The notes beneath the pieces were generated by a model. The model saw only the letters and a list, made by a program, of their open reading frames with translations. It was not told where the DNA came from and searched no databases. Below, piece after piece: positions 5,829 to 8,678 of a stretch of 8,678 nt of DNA. The translations under genes were made by a program, and so were the position numbers. Position 1 is the stretch's first letter, and each line of letters opens with the position of its first letter. The stretch comes from Bacillota bacterium (GTDB taxonomy: Bacteria; Bacillota; Clostridia; Lachnospirales; Anaerotignaceae). The DNA is taken from the NCBI GenBank assembly GCA_030526765.1, contig JAUNCB010000034.1, forward strand, positions 1 through 8,678, read 5' to 3'.

Positions 5829-6968
5829 ATGGATCTGAATGAATTAAGAGAGCGGATCAACAGCATTGATGATGAAATGGTCAGGCTGTTTGTGGAGCGG
5901 ATGCAGGTGGCTGCGCAGATTGCAGGCACAAAGGCGGAAAAAAATCTGCCCGTACTGGATCTGAAACGGGAACAGGCTGTTTTGCAGAAGGTGATGGATA
6001 AAGCGGGAGAGGAATTTGAAATCTATGCATATAAGCTGTATCAGACCCTGTTTGATGTGAGCAAAAGCTATCAGTCCGGTATTCTGGGCAGAGAAACGGC
6101 CCTTTCCGAAGAAATTCTGAAAAATATTCAGAATCCGAAAATGGAATTTCCCAGAAAGGCTGTGGTTGCCTGTCAGGGCGTGGAGGGATCCTTTGCGTCC
6201 CGTGCCTGCGACAAGATTTTCGGTATGCCCAGCAAAATGTTCTTCAATAATTTTGAAAGTGTGTTTCATGCGGTGGAATCGGGTCTTTGCAGATATGGGG
6301 TTCTGCCTGTGGAAAACAGCTCCGCAGGATCTGTAACGGAAGTGTATGACCTGATGGTGAAGCATAAATTCTATATCGTGAAAAGTCTGAAGCTGCACAT
6401 CAACCATGCCCTTCTGGCAAAGCCCGGTGTAAAGCTGGAGGATGTGAATGAGGTTATTTCTCATTCTCAGGCGCTGCAGCAGTGCAGTAACTTTCTGAAA
6501 GCCCATCCCGGCATCAAGGTGACGATCTTTGAAAATACTGCAACGGCGGCAAAATTTGTAGCAGAGAGCGACAGAACGGATATAGCAGCCCTTTCCTCCA
6601 CAGACTGCGCGAAGCTTTACGGTCTGCATGTGCTGATGGACGGGATGCAGAATAATGAAAATAACTATACCCGTTTTATCTGTATTGCAAAGGATATGGA
6701 ATTGTTTGCAGGCTCCAATAAAATCAGCCTGATGCTTTCCGTAGACCACAGACCCGGCTCTCTCCATGAGCTGATCGGCAAATTTGCCTGTCGCGGCATC
6801 AATCTGTGCAAACTGGAAAGCAGACCCATCCCCGGGAAGGACTTTGAATTCCGTTTTTACTTCGATCTGGATGGTTCTGTATTTTCTCCGGAAATGATCA
6901 CTGTGCTGAAGGATATTGAGCAGGCGGCAGAAAGCCTGTCCTTCCTTGGCTGCTATTCCGAAGGATAA
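5829..6968 (+). CDS. pheA: Bifunctional chorismate mutase / prephenate dehydratase (P-protein) with ACT domain
   Basis: This cytoplasmic enzyme rearranges chorismate to prephenate and then dehydrates it to phenylpyruvate, the committed step to Phe. The 379-residue product has three parts. Residues 1 to about 85 are an AroQ-type helical chorismate mutase. Aligned by eye with E. coli PheA, its catalytic residues are all present: Arg7, Arg24, Lys35, Asp44, Arg47, Glu48, Ser78 and Gln82. Residues about 109-290 are the dehydratase, with QGVEGSFAS (116-124), LPVENSSAGSV (159-169) and the catalytic NNYTRF (278-283). Residues about 297-375 form an ACT domain with RPGSLHEL (308-315) and ESRP (330-333), the usual Phe-binding motifs, so feedback inhibition by Phe is expected. 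ATG 5829 follows GGAAGGTGAG, 15 bases after aroC. No other chorismate mutase lies in the window, so this domain probably also supplies prephenate to TyrA. Confidence 0.96.
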   Translation: MDLNELRERINSIDDEMVRLFVERMQVAAQIAGTKAEKNLPVLDLKREQAVLQKVMDKAGEEFEIYAYKLYQTLFDVSKSYQSGILGRETALSEEILKNIQNPKMEFPRKAVVACQGVEGSFASRACDKIFGMPSKMFFNNFESVFHAVESGLCRYGVLPVENSSAGSVTEVYDLMVKHKFYIVKSLKLHINHALLAKPGVKLEDVNEVISHSQALQQCSNFLKAHPGIKVTIFENTATAAKFVAESDRTDIAALSSTDCAKLYGLHVLMDGMQNNENNYTRFICIAKDMELFAGSNKISLMLSVDHRPGSLHELIGKFACRGINLCKLESRPIPGKDFEFRFYFDLDGSVFSPEMITVLKDIEQAAESLSFLGCYSEG

Positions 6969-6980
6969 GGAGGGAAGGAA

Positions 6981-7436
6981 ATGAAGCTGCTTGTGATCAA
7001 TGGCCCCAATCTGAATATGCTGGGAATACGGGAAAAGAATATTTACGGGACAGAAACCTATGAGGATCTGAAAAAACTGCTGGAAAAAACCTTTCTGGAG
7101 CAGAAGATCAAAGGAGAGATCTTTCAGTCCAATCACGAAGGGGTACTGGTGGATCGGATCCAGCAGGCATATTTCGATGGAACAGATGCCATCGTGATCA
7201 ATCCTGCGGCCTATACCCATACCAGCGTAGCAATACTGGATGCCCTGAAGGCGGTCAGTCTGCCTGCGGTGGAGGTGCATCTTTCCGATGTGAAGGAAAG
7301 GGAGGATTTTCGGCAGATATCCTATGCGGGAAAGGCCTGTGAAAAAACAATCATGGGGAAAGGGTTCGGCGGATATGTGGAGGCGATCCTGTATCTGACG
7401 GAAAAATACAAAAGGGAAGAAGGCGAATCTGTATGA
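6981..7436 (+). CDS. aroQ: 3-dehydroquinate dehydratase, type II
   Basis: This enzyme dehydrates 3-dehydroquinate to 3-dehydroshikimate, the third step of the shikimate pathway. The small product (151 residues, normal for the family) forms a flavodoxin-like fold and usually assembles as a dodecamer. Visible motifs are the N-terminal INGPNLNMLGIRE (6-18) and the active-site lid with Arg17 and the catalytic Tyr22 (in IYG). Further on are SNHEG (50-54), INPAAYTHTSVA (73-84) and EVHLSD (98-103), with the catalytic His100. A strong AGGAGGG overlaps the pheA stop and sits about 6-7 bases before ATG 6981. The stop codon shares the sequence ATGA with the start of the next gene. The unrelated type I enzyme (aroD) is not present here. 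Do not confuse the symbol with the AroQ-fold chorismate mutase in PheA. Confidence 0.97.
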   Translation: MKLLVINGPNLNMLGIREKNIYGTETYEDLKKLLEKTFLEQKIKGEIFQSNHEGVLVDRIQQAYFDGTDAIVINPAAYTHTSVAILDALKAVSLPAVEVHLSDVKEREDFRQISYAGKACEKTIMGKGFGGYVEAILYLTEKYKREEGESV

Positions 7437-8623
7437 TTTCGGATAGAATGGCAAAATTACTGGAGCGCAGTGCGCCCATGAGCAATATGTATACGGAGGG
7501 TGCCCGTATGAAGGCACTTTACGGCGTGGAGAATGTGTATGATTACGGGCTGGGCAATCCCAATCTGCCTGCACCTGACATTGTGCGGGAAACAAGTGTA
7601 CGCATTTTGAATGAAACCGATCCATGGTATCTGCATCACTATATGCCCAATAATGGATTTATTGAAGCGAGAGAAAAGATCGCTGCCAGCCTGAACCGTC
7701 GTTTCGGCGAGTCCTATGGCATCGATAATATTATTTTCTGCACCGGTGCTGCCGGCGGGATCAACTGTCTGCTGAAGGTTCTGATGGATCCGGGGCAGGA
7801 GGTGCTGACCTTTGCCCCTTATTTCGGGGAATATGACCGCTATGCAGACAATGTGGGATGTACGCTGGTGGCAGTGCCTGCCAATGCGCCGACCTTCCAG
7901 CCGGATGCAAAGGAAATGGCAAAATATATCACGGAGAAAACGAGATCCGTTCTGCTGAATAATCCCAACAACCCGACGGGTGTGGTCTACAGCGCCCAGA
8001 CCATTCGGGAGATCTGTGATGTGCTGGCGGAGAAGGAAAAGGAATATGGCCATGCCATTTATCTGATTTCCGATGAGCCTTACAGAGAACTGGTTTATGA
8101 TGGAGCGGAGGTTCCCTGGATCCCTGATTTTTATAAAAATACCATCGTGGCGTATTCCTTCTCGAAATCCCTCTCTCTGCCCGGTGACCGTGTGGGCTAT
8201 CTTGCCTTTGCTAATGATGTGGAGGATTTTGACAACATTGTGTATGGTGTGGCTGTGGCGGCCCGAATCATGGGATTTATCAATGCCCCCTCTCTGCAGC
8301 AGCTGGTGGTTGCGGAATGCTGTGAGGAAACAGTGGATATTTCCTTCTATGACAGAAACAGAGAACGGCTGTATGCAGCGCTGACAGAGTATGGCTATGA
8401 GGTGGCAAAGCCGCAGGGCGCATTCTATATGTTTGTGAAAACACCGACGGCGGATGATAAGCTTTTTGCGGAAAAGGCAAAGGAATATCGTCTGATCGTT
8501 ACACCCGGCAGCGGCTTTGGCTGCAGCGGCTATGTGCGCCTGTCCTATTGCGTGAAATATGAAACGGTGGAAGGCTCTCTGCCTGCATTTCAGGCATTGA
8601 TGGAGGATTTTACAAAGAAATAA
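7433..8623 (+). CDS. Pyridoxal-phosphate aminotransferase, class I/II, probable aromatic or aspartate-type
   Basis: This is a fold-type I PLP enzyme of 396 residues, full length for the aspartate aminotransferase-like group. Visible features are YGLGNPNLPAP (38-48) near the N terminus, NNPNNPTGVVY (176-186), ISDEPYRELVYDG (212-224, with Asp214 and Tyr217 contacting the cofactor), YSFSKSLSLPGDRVGY (241-256, with Lys245 as the PLP-binding lysine and Arg253 near the phosphate), KPQGAFYMF (326-334) and GYVRLSYC (366-373, with Arg369 binding the substrate carboxylate). It starts within the aroQ stop (ATGA overlap), with only a weak ribosome site, so translation is probably coupled. By context it is a candidate for the last step of Phe and Tyr synthesis, transaminating phenylpyruvate and 4-hydroxyphenylpyruvate. 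Substrate specificity cannot be read from sequence; aspartate, alanine or prephenate are alternatives. Confidence 0.93.
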   Translation: MISDRMAKLLERSAPMSNMYTEGARMKALYGVENVYDYGLGNPNLPAPDIVRETSVRILNETDPWYLHHYMPNNGFIEAREKIAASLNRRFGESYGIDNIIFCTGAAGGINCLLKVLMDPGQEVLTFAPYFGEYDRYADNVGCTLVAVPANAPTFQPDAKEMAKYITEKTRSVLLNNPNNPTGVVYSAQTIREICDVLAEKEKEYGHAIYLISDEPYRELVYDGAEVPWIPDFYKNTIVAYSFSKSLSLPGDRVGYLAFANDVEDFDNIVYGVAVAARIMGFINAPSLQQLVVAECCEETVDISFYDRNRERLYAALTEYGYEVAKPQGAFYMFVKTPTADDKLFAEKAKEYRLIVTPGSGFGCSGYVRLSYCVKYETVEGSLPAFQALMEDFTKK

Positions 8624-8655
8624 GCGAAAAAAAGGAGTAGCTTCTGTGCGAAAAA

Positions 8656-8664
8656 TGATATGAT
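8656..8664 (+). promoter_or_regulatory. Possible extended -10 promoter element downstream of the operon
   Basis: TGATATGAT reads as TG-N-TATGAT, a good extended -10. No -35 hexamer is visible at 16-18 bases upstream. No gene is visible before the window ends, so this may serve a downstream gene or be chance. No intrinsic terminator follows the aminotransferase within the remaining 55 bases; the AGGAG (8633-8637) and CTCCT (8666-8670) inverted pair lacks a T run. Confidence 0.25.
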
Positions 8665-8678
8665 CCTCCTAAAGTAGA

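Noticed and set aside
5844..7625. 593-residue open frame on the minus strand opposite pheA and aroQ
   Set aside because: It is long, but it is fully explained by codon bias of three well-supported + strand genes. It is Cys/His/Phe-rich, has no recognisable domain, and crosses gene boundaries.
8646..8663. GTG at 8646 after AAAGGAG as the start of a further gene
   Set aside because: The frame meets a stop after five codons.

Overview
The window looks like chromosomal DNA from an anaerobic Gram-positive bacterium of the class Clostridia, probably close to the Lachnospiraceae. This is inferred from the strong AGGAGG-type ribosome binding sites, the tight same-strand packing, the protein variants (a thermotogal-type DAHP synthase, clostridial-style EPSP and chorismate synthases) and the AT-rich leader ahead of a moderate-GC operon. 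No genus can be assigned from the sequence alone.

Layout. Bases 1-37 hold an intrinsic terminator, probably that of an unseen upstream gene. It is followed by a possible 21-residue micro-ORF (63-128). Bases 129-225 show nothing convincing. A promoter candidate (226-257) then precedes a long leader (about 260-516). The leader contains a 22-codon leader peptide with six Phe/Tyr codons (303-371), a candidate antiterminator pairing (373-384 with 433-444), a strong intrinsic terminator (431-463) and a small hairpin just before the first structural gene. Eight genes follow on the + strand, separated by 15 bases or less or overlapping: aroF, tyrA, aroB, aroA, aroC, pheA, aroQ and a class I/II aminotransferase (517-8623). 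The last 55 bases hold no gene; a weak extended -10 element may belong to whatever lies downstream.

Function. The operon covers the common aromatic pathway and both the Phe and Tyr branches. AroF makes DAHP, AroB makes 3-dehydroquinate and AroQ dehydrates it. AroA makes EPSP and AroC makes chorismate. The chorismate mutase domain of PheA makes prephenate, PheA dehydratase gives phenylpyruvate, TyrA gives 4-hydroxyphenylpyruvate, and the aminotransferase is a candidate for the final transamination. Shikimate dehydrogenase (aroE) and shikimate kinase (aroK) are absent from the window and must lie elsewhere or be replaced.

The most notable signal is the leader. The geometry of Phe/Tyr codons, stop codon, antiterminator strand and terminator fits classical ribosome-mediated transcription attenuation that senses charged tRNA-Phe and tRNA-Tyr. 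No T-box or other riboswitch was recognised. The protein level adds predicted feedback sites: an N-terminal ferredoxin-like domain on AroF and a C-terminal ACT domain on PheA, whereas TyrA has no ACT domain.
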